The position numbers and the translations under genes were made by a program. From a virus, in IMG/VR virus record IMGVR_UViG_3300042478_003167, positions 1 through 30,667 of that record: a DNA stretch of 30,667 nt; one strand, written 5' to 3'. Below, one piece after another: positions 21,578 to 28,668 of the stretch (positions are counted from its first letter, which is position 1; each line of letters begins with the position of its first letter). A model generated the notes under the pieces. It ran no database searches, was not told the origin of the DNA, and saw only the letters and a list, made by a program, of their open reading frames with translations.

Positions 21578-22654
21578 ATGACTTTCACCGCAAACCGCGT
21601 CACCACCGCCTACGCCGCCGACGGCAAGGGCCCCATGGTCTACGGCCGCTACCGAGACCGCGGCTACGCCGTCAACCCGCTGATCGGCCGCGTCGGCACG
21701 ATGATCACCGAGAACGCCTCGGCCTCCGAAGCCTTCGCCATCGCCGGCCTGGACTGGTCAGCCGACAAGCGCCCCGCCTTCTTCATGGGCCCCGACGGCC
21801 CGATGCAATCCCCCGAGCACTGCTCCATCGTCCGCAGCGACACCAACCAGCTCCTGGGCATCCACGGCTCGGGCTACACCCCGGTCCAGAACTCCTCGCT
21901 GATCAACCTCCTCGACTACCTGCGCGAGGACATCGAGATCGAGAACGTCCTCTCAATCCGGGACGGCCGCAAAGTCTTCGCCACCGCCTCAATCCACGTC
22001 GAGGACGAAGTCGTCCCCGGTGACCGCGTCCGCCGCTACCTCCACGCCTTCAACTCCTTCGACGGCTCCAGCTCCTTCGGCGTCTTCTTCTCCGACGTCC
22101 GCCTGGCCTGCGCCAACCAGCTCAGTTACCTCACCGGCAAAGCAGCGACGCGCGCTTCCAACGAAGGCCACGGCCTGCGCATGAAGCACACCACCTCTGT
22201 CACCGCCTTCGCTGAGCGCCTTCCCCACCTCATCGACCTCGAACGCCAATCCTTCCGGCGCTCCATCGACGAACTCCGCGACCTGGCCCACACCAAGCTC
22301 ACAGCCGAGGTCGCCCGCCGCGTTCTCGAAGCCACCTACGCCGACAAGCTCGCCATCCCCATCAAGGACAAGGTCACCGGCGACAAGCGAGATCGCACCC
22401 TCAACGACCTCCCCGAGATCGGCATGATCCGCAGCCACTACACCGGTGACACGGGCCTGGGCATCAGCTCTATCCCTGGCATCACCGGCACGGCCTACGG
22501 CCTGTTCAACGCCATCACCCAGTTCGAGACCCACGACGCCGGCCGCGCCAAGGACGAAACCGAGCGCGCCCGCGCCCGCCTCGAATCCCTCTGGGGTGGC
22601 GACGCCTCTCGCCGAATCGCCCGTGCCCGCGAAGCCTGCCTCGCTCTGGTGTGA
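21578..22654 (+). CDS. DUF932 phage/plasmid-like protein, 358 aa
   Basis: The segments GLDWSADKRPAFF, HCSIVRSDTNQLLGIHGSGY, VFATASI, YLHAFNSFDGSSSFGVFFSD, RLACANQL and GTAYGLFNAITQFETHDAGR match the DUF932 (phage/plasmid-like) family found in phages and plasmids, whose function is not established. Length is in the family range. ATG 21578 (MTFTANRVT) was chosen over GTG 21512, which lies inside the leader hairpin. It has its own promoter and is the largest gene of the island, so it is probably strongly expressed. A palindrome-rich spacer follows. Confidence 0.85.
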   Translation: MTFTANRVTTAYAADGKGPMVYGRYRDRGYAVNPLIGRVGTMITENASASEAFAIAGLDWSADKRPAFFMGPDGPMQSPEHCSIVRSDTNQLLGIHGSGYTPVQNSSLINLLDYLREDIEIENVLSIRDGRKVFATASIHVEDEVVPGDRVRRYLHAFNSFDGSSSFGVFFSDVRLACANQLSYLTGKAATRASNEGHGLRMKHTTSVTAFAERLPHLIDLERQSFRRSIDELRDLAHTKLTAEVARRVLEATYADKLAIPIKDKVTGDKRDRTLNDLPEIGMIRSHYTGDTGLGISSIPGITGTAYGLFNAITQFETHDAGRAKDETERARARLESLWGGDASRRIARAREACLALV

Positions 22655-22662
22655 TCAATTAT

Positions 22663-22847
22663 GCGCGCTAGTTTCTACATCTAGCGCGCGATTTGATGCC
22701 TTAGGTATCACATGTCCCCTCGCATATCTGTCGCCTAAGGCACTCCCAAAGGCGCTATGCACGATCTGCATAGCTATCCGGTTCAGCATTATTCAGCAAT
22801 CTGCTGCATATTGCACGCATTGCACCAATACGCAGCTTTAGTGCTGC
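22663..22847. repeat. Palindrome cluster (candidate origin or structured RNA)
   Basis: Occupies most of the 251-bp spacer 22655-22905, which is less GC-rich than its surroundings. GCGCGCTAG/CTAGCGCGC (22663-22689, 9-nt loop); TGCCTTAGG/CCTAAGGCA (22697-22742, 28-nt loop); GCTATGCA/TGCATAGC (22754-22774, 5-nt loop); CAGCA/TGCTG; GCAGC/GCTGC (22832-22847). Direct repeats TTCAGCA and TTGCACnnnTTGCACC lie among them. No U-tract follows the first hairpin, so it is not a classic terminator. Confidence 0.55.
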
Positions 22848-22905
22848 ATACTGCTCATCCCGCTGTGCATGGCACACCAGGCACACGGGCTCTTTTCCCC
22901 CTGAA

Positions 22906-23199
22906 ATGACCTCAAACGCCGTAATCATCTCGAAGAACCCTGCTGTCATCGACTGGCTCAATGACAAAGGCATTCACGCCCCCGTCCTCGAGCACGTAGT
23001 CCCGTTGGACGTCGCCCACAAGCACGTCTACGGAACGGTTCCCTATTGGCTTGCAGCCTTCGCCGATTGCATCACTGAGGTCAACATCCCCGGCTTAGAT
23101 CGCCCCTCCCGCGAGCGCTTCCTCCGCGGCGACATCACCATCCAGGAGATGGACGCTGCGGGCGCCGAGCTCGTCACCTACCGAGTCCGCCCTGTCTGA
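22906..23199 (+). CDS. Csx16-like protein, putative cyclic-oligoadenylate ring nuclease
   Basis: 97 aa. The order of segments matches the Csx16 (VVA1548) family: an N-terminal strand and S-K-N-P-A-V-I-D-W-L with KGI (9-23), VLEHVVPLDV (27-36), HVYGTVPYWLAA (40-51), then EVNIPGL, an R-rich helix (69-75), ITIQEM and a C-terminal AGAELVTYRV (85-94). Csx16 proteins accompany type III CRISPR-Cas systems and are regarded as ring nucleases that remove cyclic oligoadenylate. On a phage, such a protein could blunt type III or related signalling defence. No other cas gene is near. The sequence similarity was judged by eye; a different small Rossmann-like phage protein is the alternative. Confidence 0.6.
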   Translation: MTSNAVIISKNPAVIDWLNDKGIHAPVLEHVVPLDVAHKHVYGTVPYWLAAFADCITEVNIPGLDRPSRERFLRGDITIQEMDAAGAELVTYRVRPV

Positions 23200-23210
23200 T
23201 TAGTCCTTCA

Positions 23211-23414
23211 ATGTTGTCCGCTCAACGCCCATCGCAGACTTTCAACCTGTATTTAGGGGACGAAGATCTTTGCCTTCTCTTTGACGCGCTCGACATCGTT
23301 CTCGACAGCGAGGACGAAGCCACTCGACAGTGGCTGTGCGAAACCGTGGACTATTCCACTTTTCGCCAACGCACCGAACATCTGCGATCACGCATTGCCG
23401 CGCACCTGAACTGA
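23211..23414 (+). CDS. Hypothetical acidic protein, 67 aa
   Basis: ATG 23211 lies 11 bp after the Csx16-like gene, so they may be co-transcribed. Acidic and helical (LLFDALDIVLDSEDEATRQW), with a basic C-terminus (RTEHLRSRIAAHLN). The acidic surface is compatible with a small inhibitor or DNA mimic, but nothing recognised supports that. Confidence 0.55.
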   Translation: MLSAQRPSQTFNLYLGDEDLCLLFDALDIVLDSEDEATRQWLCETVDYSTFRQRTEHLRSRIAAHLN

Positions 23415-23427
23415 GCCCAAACAAAAA

Positions 23428-23453
23428 GGACCTGGGATCTCACCCCCAGGTCC
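23428..23453 (-). terminator. Strong hairpin with minus-strand terminator polarity
   Basis: GGACCTGGG (23428-23436) and CCCAGGTCC (23445-23453) form a perfect 9-bp stem with an 8-nt loop. An A-tract precedes it on the plus strand, so a U-tract follows it on the minus strand (TTTTTGTTT). It sits just after plus-strand genes, where no minus-strand gene is evident. It may instead protect the 3' end of the plus-strand message. Confidence 0.55.
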
Positions 23454-23583
23454 GCTCATCCACACGGACAGCGCTGTGAATCTCTGCCCATGCAACGCCA
23501 TTCTCCCACGCCCTCCCAGCTCCGGGCACCCCCATCCCCGCCCCGAGCACGCCCCCATACGCTGGAGTAGCCGGGCCAGTCCG

Positions 23584-23994
23584 ATGCAAATCCCCGACTC
23601 TCCCGAGGCCCTGTTCGAAGCGCTCGCGGACTCCTCCATCCGCGAGCTCTACCCCCGCTACGACGAGCTCGAACCCCGAAACCAAAAGCTGGTCCGCCTG
23701 CTCCACACCGAACTCACCAAAGGTGAGCTCAGTGACCGCACCTTCCAGCAATTCGTCGGCTTCGTCCTCATCCTCTGGCGCAGCTTCAACACCAGCGTCC
23801 TGCTCCACAACGCGAACCTGATCGACTCCGAGGACGAGATCGACACCGAATGGGTGGACACCGCCACCCACCTGGCCCGCATGGACCAGTACCTGCTCAA
23901 CCTCCTCGTCGCCCTCGAGTCTCTCCCCGAGGGCGATTCAGACGACGACAGGGATCCCACGACCCTCCGCTACCTGCTCAGGGATAGGGGCTAA
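23584..23994 (+). CDS. Hypothetical acidic helical protein, 136 aa
   Basis: ATG 23584 (MQIPDSPEALF) was chosen; the frame is open upstream but low in protein character. Helices throughout (RNQKLVRLLHTELTKGEL; FQQFVGFVLILWRSFN) and a strongly acidic C-terminus. Not recognised. The 130 bp upstream hold only the hairpin at 23428-23453. Confidence 0.6.
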   Translation: MQIPDSPEALFEALADSSIRELYPRYDELEPRNQKLVRLLHTELTKGELSDRTFQQFVGFVLILWRSFNTSVLLHNANLIDSEDEIDTEWVDTATHLARMDQYLLNLLVALESLPEGDSDDDRDPTTLRYLLRDRG

Positions 23995-24100
23995 CCACCC
24001 CCGACAAACTGGAAACAGCGTCCGCCTCCCCCGCCTGAGCCGGTAGAAGCGTCGCCCTTCTTCCCAACCCGACCCGCGCCGTTCCGGCAGCCGTTTCGAC

Positions 24101-24292
24101 ATGGACATCTCCATGGCTGGTTTTGCTGCGTACCAACTCATGCAAGTCGAAACAGGGATCCCCCTCTACACCACCTGCGCCACGGAGCAAGAGATCCTCC
24201 GTGCCAACAACAACCTGCGTGAACGGGGCTTCAGCTTCCGTTTCATCCCCGCAGGCACCTTCCACATGCCCTCCCTCCATGACCCGACCTGA
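24101..24292 (+). CDS. Hypothetical protein, 63 aa
   Basis: ATG 24101 follows a 106-bp spacer with no clear signal. Middle: LYTTCATEQEILRANNNLRE, a small alpha/beta pattern. Overlaps the next gene by 14 bp. Not recognised. Confidence 0.5.
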   Translation: MDISMAGFAAYQLMQVETGIPLYTTCATEQEILRANNNLRERGFSFRFIPAGTFHMPSLHDPT

Positions 24293-24446
24293 CCCCCTCC
24301 GCCTCACCGAGACCTACAGCTTCGCCCTGGCCCCAGTCGTGGGCCCCTTCCTCGAAGCCCTCGGCAACCTCGCCCAAAGCCTTGCCACCGCGTCCGACAA
24401 TCTCCGCATGGAGCGAGCCGCCCTGCAAAGCCCCGAGGACGAGTGA
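24279..24446 (+). CDS. Hypothetical protein, 55 aa
   Basis: ATG 24279 lies inside the end of the previous gene. One long amphipathic helix (FLEALGNLAQSLATASDNLR) ending in an acidic tail. Overlaps the next gene by 4 bp (GTGA). Confidence 0.5.
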   Translation: MTRPDPLRLTETYSFALAPVVGPFLEALGNLAQSLATASDNLRMERAALQSPEDE

Positions 24447-24706
24447 CCCACACCCCCGATCACATCAACCCCCTCGATCTCGACGACGACGCCTTCCTCG
24501 CCAAAGCCGAGGCCATGTGCTCCACCAAGGCGGCCTTCACCACCCGCCCCGAAGCCATGGCCCTCGCCAAACGCCGCGGCTACACCGTGACCCCCTACCT
24601 CTGTCCCTGGTGCGGCCACTGGCACCACACCAGCTACGACCGAGCCCGCGCCAAAGCCTTCAACCGCAGGCTCAAGCGCCTCCTCCGCGACCCCGCGGAG
24701 TGCTGA
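24443..24706 (+). CDS. Small zinc-ribbon-like protein, 87 aa
   Basis: GTG 24443. An acidic N-terminus, then CSTKAAFTTRPEAMALAKRR and YLCPWCGHWHHTSY, in which two CPWC cysteines and histidines look like a half zinc ribbon. It resembles small phage proteins with a C-terminal CPxCGxWH motif, of unknown function. The C-terminus is basic. Confidence 0.62.
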   Translation: MTHTPDHINPLDLDDDAFLAKAEAMCSTKAAFTTRPEAMALAKRRGYTVTPYLCPWCGHWHHTSYDRARAKAFNRRLKRLLRDPAEC

Positions 24707-24752
24707 CAACCCCGCCCATCACCCTTATCGTTTGCCCCGCTCTATCCCATTC

Positions 24753-24953
24753 ATGAACGCGACAGCCACCCAACCCCACCGCTTCATGCCCGGCTGCAAC
24801 CCCCTGGTCCAGCAAGCCCGGCAGGACCGCCTCGACGCGCTCTACGAGCGAGACGGGCGCCACGACCCCGCGCACCCCGCGCATCAGACCTACACCGGCC
24901 TCTGGGCCAAGTACGGCAACGAGCCCTGCACAGACGAGGCACCGCTGCCATGA
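24753..24953 (+). CDS. Hypothetical protein, 66 aa
   Basis: ATG 24753. Charged and helical (PLVQQARQDRLDALYERDGR), followed by a His/Asp-rich turn. Overlaps the next gene by 4 bp. Not recognised. Confidence 0.5.
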   Translation: MNATATQPHRFMPGCNPLVQQARQDRLDALYERDGRHDPAHPAHQTYTGLWAKYGNEPCTDEAPLP

Positions 24954-25288
24954 CCCTCGCCCCCACCAGCGACTTCCTGGGCACGCAGCCCGACCGCATC
25001 GAGCACGACTTCTGGGCGTTCCACGTTTCCAACCCTCGCGTCTACGAAGAGCTCCGGAACCACGCCCTGGAGCTCCGCCGCCGAGGTCGCAGCCATTACG
25101 GCATCAAAGCCCTGTTCGAGGTCGTCCGCTTCCACCGCGCCCTCCAAACGCAGGACAAGTGCTCCGAGTGGAAGCTCAACAACAACTACACCGCGCTCTA
25201 CGCCCGCATGCTCATGGCGAACGAGCCAGAGCTCCGCGACTTCTTCCGCACCCGAGTGCGCCGCGCCTCCTACACCCGAGTGCGATGA
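24950..25288 (+). CDS. Conserved phage protein, 112 aa
   Basis: The pattern FHVSNPRVYEELRNHALELR, HYGIKALFEVVRFH, WKLNNNYTALYARMLMANEP and LRDFFRTR belongs to a family common in tailed phages and prophages, with no established function. Basic and helical; nucleic-acid binding is possible. ATGA-coupled on both sides. Confidence 0.7.
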   Translation: MTLAPTSDFLGTQPDRIEHDFWAFHVSNPRVYEELRNHALELRRRGRSHYGIKALFEVVRFHRALQTQDKCSEWKLNNNYTALYARMLMANEPELRDFFRTRVRRASYTRVR

Positions 25289-25461
25289 GCCCCGACGACC
25301 TTTCTGTCGAGTACTACGTCGACTCCCACGGCCACGACTGCTATCGCATCTGCCTCCCCAAAGGCGGCCCCTGCTCGACCGTCAGCTCTGCCCATCTGAT
25401 CGATGAGCGCAAGACCCAGCTCCTGCGGTGGAACCACCTCCTCTACGAGCCCGGCCCTTGA
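25285..25461 (+). CDS. Hypothetical protein, 58 aa
   Basis: ATGA-coupled. SPDDLSVEYYVDSHGHDCYR, then a helix. Not recognised. Confidence 0.5.
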   Translation: MSPDDLSVEYYVDSHGHDCYRICLPKGGPCSTVSSAHLIDERKTQLLRWNHLLYEPGP

Positions 25462-25464
25462 CCC

Positions 25465-25545
25465 ATGCCTCCCGTAATCGTCTTCGGTCTGACCTGGCTG
25501 GTGGGAATGCTCGCCGCCACCATCTACCTCACCCAGCTCCGATGA
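25465..25545 (+). CDS. Tiny membrane protein, 26 aa
   Basis: ATG 25465 is 3 bp after the previous stop. After two prolines the product is almost one transmembrane helix (VIVFGLTWLVGMLAATIYL) with a short polar end ending in Arg. It overlaps the next small membrane gene by 4 bp (ATGA), which is the best support that it is real. Confidence 0.45.
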   Translation: MPPVIVFGLTWLVGMLAATIYLTQLR

Positions 25546-25661
25546 AGCGCACCCTCCTGCTCTTAGCCCTGGGCCTCGCCCTCGGCGCCGCCGCCCGCTG
25601 GGCCACCAGCCCTCTGGCACCGACGGCTTCCCCCTACGCCCCTGACGTCTGGCACGAGTAA
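25542..25661 (+). CDS. Small membrane or exported protein, 39 aa
   Basis: ATG 25542 overlaps the 26-aa gene. N-terminus MKRTLLLLALGLALGAAARW is a signal-anchor or signal peptide with a basic start. The short remainder is Pro/Ser-rich. It shares one base with the following gene (TAATG). The pair could be lysis-related or could act on a membrane target; neither is shown. Confidence 0.5.
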   Translation: MKRTLLLLALGLALGAAARWATSPLAPTASPYAPDVWHE

Positions 25662-25924
25662 TGGCCGTCAATCGGATGGGCCCGCCCTGCCCCGAGTGCG
25701 GTTGCCTGGTCAGTGACATCACTCGCACAAACCGCAGCGCCGAGGGCCACTTCTGGCGCCGCCGCGACTGCCCCAGTTGCGGACACCACTTCCAAACAGT
25801 GCAGCACGCCGAGATCGTCGCCCCCCGCGGCACGGTCAGCTGGCGCTACCGCACGGTCCAGATCAAATGGGCAAATTTCCGCAATCACTTCACCCAGTTG
25901 GTCGCGCAACCCCATGACGATTGA
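25661..25924 (+). CDS. NrdR-like zinc-ribbon protein, 87 aa
   Basis: Residues 10-50 form a zinc ribbon: CPECG...SDITRTNRSAEGHFW-RRRDCPSCGHHFQTVQ. The CxxC pairs and RRRxCxxCxxxFxT resemble the N-terminus of the ribonucleotide reductase repressor NrdR. The NrdR ATP-cone domain is absent, so nucleotide sensing is not expected. Ogr/Delta-type phage activators have a similar zinc fold and are an alternative. It probably binds DNA. Confidence 0.62.
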   Translation: MAVNRMGPPCPECGCLVSDITRTNRSAEGHFWRRRDCPSCGHHFQTVQHAEIVAPRGTVSWRYRTVQIKWANFRNHFTQLVAQPHDD

Positions 25925-26153
25925 GCCGCGCTACGACCTCAACGCGCTGGTCGCCACCTACACCCGTGCCACCCACGCTGCCGACGCGCACCCCTCCCCC
26001 GAGCACGCCGGCGTCAGCGCTGTCCTCGCCCACATCGCCGATGAAGCGCGGCGCGCCATCGCGTCCAACCTCGACCGCTACGACCACCGCTCCCTGTACG
26101 AGTTCGCCGCCGCCCTGGACTACGCCACCAAGCTCCAGCGCCCCGACCCCTAG
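25914..26153 (+). CDS. Hypothetical helical protein, 79 aa
   Basis: ATG 25914 overlaps the zinc-ribbon gene by 11 bp. Helical throughout (SAVLAHIADEARRAIASNLD). Last of the small genes before the terminase module. Not recognised. Confidence 0.55.
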   Translation: MTIEPRYDLNALVATYTRATHAADAHPSPEHAGVSAVLAHIADEARRAIASNLDRYDHRSLYEFAAALDYATKLQRPDP

Positions 26154-26165
26154 GCCCTTTTCCAA

Positions 26166-26178
26166 CCTGTCCTGAACT
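26166..26178. repeat. Dispersed motif variant before the terminase genes
   Basis: CCTGTCCTGAACT, a variant of CAGTTCCTGAATC, inside the 81-bp spacer before the small terminase gene; TTACGCT follows. It may overlap a late promoter, but a -35/-10 pair is not clear here. Confidence 0.3.
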
Positions 26179-26234
26179 GGTTACGCTGTGCCCAGAGGCG
26201 GTAACTACCCGTTCCCGTCAGTAACGATCCGGCC

Positions 26235-26708
26235 ATGGTTGCGCGCAATCCCAACATCGTCGACGGCCTCCGCGAGAACGAGCGCCTCGCTGCCGACCTC
26301 CTGGCACGCGGCAAGACCTGCCGCGAGGTCGCCCGCGCCCTCGGCATCGCCGAAAAGACCCTCTACAACTGGCGCAAGCGGCCCGCCGTCCAGCGCGCCA
26401 TCTACAACATGCAGCAGGAGCTGATCGACAGCTCCCAGTCGCGCAACGTCGCCCTGATGCCCGAGGCCATCGCGACCTTGACGTCGATCATGAACGACGA
26501 AAACGCCCGCGCCAGCGACCGCATCGCCGCCTCCCGCGCCCTGCTCAACGGCGCCGCCGCCTACCAAGAGCGCAAGCTCCTCGAGCGCACGGTGTCCGAC
26601 CTGGAGCACCAGATCTACGGCCTGCTCCAGATCCCTGCCGAGCCCGTCCCCGAGCCCGACGGCGAGGACCTGGATCTCCTGAAATCCGCTGATCCCGAGG
26701 ACGAGTGA
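26235..26708 (+). CDS. terS: Terminase small subunit
   Basis: 157 aa. Residues 15-60 carry a helix-turn-helix (LAADLLARGKTCREVARALG; IAEKTLYNWRKRP), the DNA-recognition domain of small terminases. A central helical oligomerisation region (IATLTSIMNDENARASDRIA) follows, then an acidic tail. It recognises packaging sites and stimulates the large subunit, with which it overlaps by 4 bp. The start follows a spacer that contains a dispersed-motif variant. Confidence 0.85.
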   Translation: MVARNPNIVDGLRENERLAADLLARGKTCREVARALGIAEKTLYNWRKRPAVQRAIYNMQQELIDSSQSRNVALMPEAIATLTSIMNDENARASDRIAASRALLNGAAAYQERKLLERTVSDLEHQIYGLLQIPAEPVPEPDGEDLDLLKSADPEDE

Positions 26709-28186
26709 CCGCCTCCCTCGCCCAGCTCCAACGCCGCGCCGACAAGCTCCGGCTCGAACTGGCCAAGCGCAAAGCCCGCTCCGCCAACTTCGACCCGGGC
26801 GTGCGCGTCACCAAGCTCCCCGGCGTCGAGGACTGGCCGTCGTTCGCACGACGCACCTGGATCCGCACCGGTGGCACCGTCGCCCCCTTCGACCCCTACC
26901 CCTACCAAGTCGAGCTCGTGCGCTCAATCAACGAGCACCCGAACACGATCATCAACAAGTCCCGCCAGATGGGCGCCTCCGAGACGGTGTGCTCCTATCT
27001 GCTCTGCCGTGCCCTCACCGAGCGCGGCTTCGCTGCCGTGGTCTTCTCCAAGACCCAGCAGGACGCCTCCGAGCTCGGCCGCCGCGTCCGCGCTATGGCC
27101 AACAGCATCGAGGGCGAATCCATCCGCTACCTGACAGACAGCAACACCCAGATCGCCATCGAAGGCCGGGGCACCCTGTACTTCCTACCTGCTTCACCGC
27201 GCGCAGCGCGGGGGATCCCCAGCTGCTCCGTCCTGTTCATGGACGAAGGCGCCTTCCTCGACGGTGCCGCCGAGATCTACCGGGGCGCCATGCCCACCTT
27301 GTCCATGGTGGGCGAGAACGCCAAGGTGATCGTCACCTCGACGCCCGACACCGAGCTCGACTGGTTCGGCCAGCTCTGGCACCAGGGCACGCCAGCTGAC
27401 TGGTACGAGTACGTCCGGCGCCGGCGCATCGAGGAGCTCAACGCCCGCCTCGCCCAGGTCAAGGACTCCTGGAACCGCGTCGCGATCCACTACAGCCAGC
27501 ATCCGCTCTACGGCCACGACCCGAACTGGGCGCGCAACACCCGCGAGTCGCGCCGGATGACCCAGGCCGCATGGGACTCCGAGTACGAGCTGGCGTTCGG
27601 CGCCACCGACACCCAGGTGTTCCCCTCGGATCTGGTGCGCCGCGCCGCCCGAGGCCACTGGCGCGAGTGTGGCTCCATCGGTCGCACCTACGTGATTGGC
27701 GTGGACCCCAACGCCGGCGGCAACGACTACTTCACAGCGGTCGTCCTGGACATCACCGAAAAGCCCTACGAGGTCGTGGGCATGTACCGCGAGAACGGTC
27801 GCAGCACCGAGTACAGCTTGAAGCACGTCAAAAGCCTCATCGAGGATTACCTTCCGGAGCGGGTAATCGTGGAGAAGCAGGCAATGGGCGCCGTAATCGC
27901 AGAGGCGCTGTCCAACATCCTGCCCAACTACGCTATCGAAACTTTTAACACCAGTCGCCCCAGCAAGATCGTGGCGACGGATCGGATCCTGTTCCTGATG
28001 GAGCACGACGAGCTGATCTTCCCCGAGGGCGTAATTAGCGACGAGCTCCGCGCCTTCCAGCAAAAGGAATCCGGCAACCGCGAAGCCGCCTCCGGCGCCC
28101 ACGACGACACGGTGATGGCCCTAGCTTTCGCCTGCCACCTTATCCCAGAGGTACCCAACACCGCCGGCTTCTTCGCACACATCTGA
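26705..28186 (+). CDS. terL: Terminase large subunit
   Basis: 493 aa; GTG 26705. The packaging motor ATPase shows a degenerate Walker A SRQMGAS (86-92), Walker B VLFMDE (Asp180-Glu181) and the coupling motif TSTPD (211-215). The RNase H-like nuclease shows IGVDPNAGGNDYF (Asp334), VIVEKQ (Glu390) and GAHDDTVMALA (Asp467-Asp468). It cuts concatemers and translocates DNA into the prohead. Translationally coupled to the small subunit. It is followed by an antisense HNH gene and a repeat region rather than directly by the portal. Confidence 0.95.
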   Translation: MTASLAQLQRRADKLRLELAKRKARSANFDPGVRVTKLPGVEDWPSFARRTWIRTGGTVAPFDPYPYQVELVRSINEHPNTIINKSRQMGASETVCSYLLCRALTERGFAAVVFSKTQQDASELGRRVRAMANSIEGESIRYLTDSNTQIAIEGRGTLYFLPASPRAARGIPSCSVLFMDEGAFLDGAAEIYRGAMPTLSMVGENAKVIVTSTPDTELDWFGQLWHQGTPADWYEYVRRRRIEELNARLAQVKDSWNRVAIHYSQHPLYGHDPNWARNTRESRRMTQAAWDSEYELAFGATDTQVFPSDLVRRAARGHWRECGSIGRTYVIGVDPNAGGNDYFTAVVLDITEKPYEVVGMYRENGRSTEYSLKHVKSLIEDYLPERVIVEKQAMGAVIAEALSNILPNYAIETFNTSRPSKIVATDRILFLMEHDELIFPEGVISDELRAFQQKESGNREAASGAHDDTVMALAFACHLIPEVPNTAGFFAHI

Positions 28187-28263
28187 GATGCCGAGCTACT
28201 ACCGCAAGCGCCTACAAAGAGGCCGCGGTGCGGATCATCGGTAACTTCGCGTTGCTCAACGAC

Positions 28264-28599
28264 CTAAGCGCTGACGGGTAACTCCATCGGCCCCTGCGTC
28301 CACCACCAGATCCGCTGTTCCCGCGTGCTGTCCCAAAACACCTGACTGCGGAACCAGCAAGTCCACTCCTCCGAGCCCTTGGCCCGGTTACAGCAGGCGC
28401 ATGCCGCGACGAGATTCCGCTGCACCGAAGCGCCCCCGCGCCTCCGAGCACGGACATGATCCAACGTCCCAGCCGGAGCGCCGCAATACGCGCACGCCCC
28501 ACCCCAGGAATCCAGGATCCCCTGTCGAAATCTCAGCTTGGCCGTGCGCTTTGAGCAAAGGAGGGATCCATCGATGTGATGGTCCAACATGCCGCGCAA
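28264..28599 (-). CDS. HNH endonuclease, antisense between terminase and portal
   Basis: About 111 aa. The HNH/beta-beta-alpha-metal core is CAYCG (Cys36, Cys39), LDHVRARRRGG (Asp47-His48), QRNLVAAC (Asn62) and CACCNRAKG (Cys67/Cys70 pair). A Trp/Phe-rich tail follows, with the EQRIWWW-type ending seen in cyanobacterial HNH proteins. It may be a homing endonuclease that invaded the packaging module, or a packaging nuclease; the opposite orientation favours the former. ATG 28599 (or 28590) is the start. Confidence 0.8.
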   Translation of the reverse strand: MRGMLDHHIDGSLLCSKRTAKLRFRQGILDSWGGACAYCGAPAGTLDHVRARRRGGASVQRNLVAACACCNRAKGSEEWTCWFRSQVFWDSTREQRIWWWTQGPMELPVSA

Positions 28600-28668
28600 G
28601 GCTGCTATCCCAGGCTACGAACCCCCGAGCGCGGACCCTTACCCCGCAGACTTTGCGCCTAAAAGCTG

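Noticed and set aside
22755-22973. Minus-strand 72-codon frame with a CLVC motif across the palindrome spacer.
   Set aside because: It overlaps the start of the Csx16-like gene, passes through perfect palindromes and has no coupled neighbour; kept as a weak alternative only.
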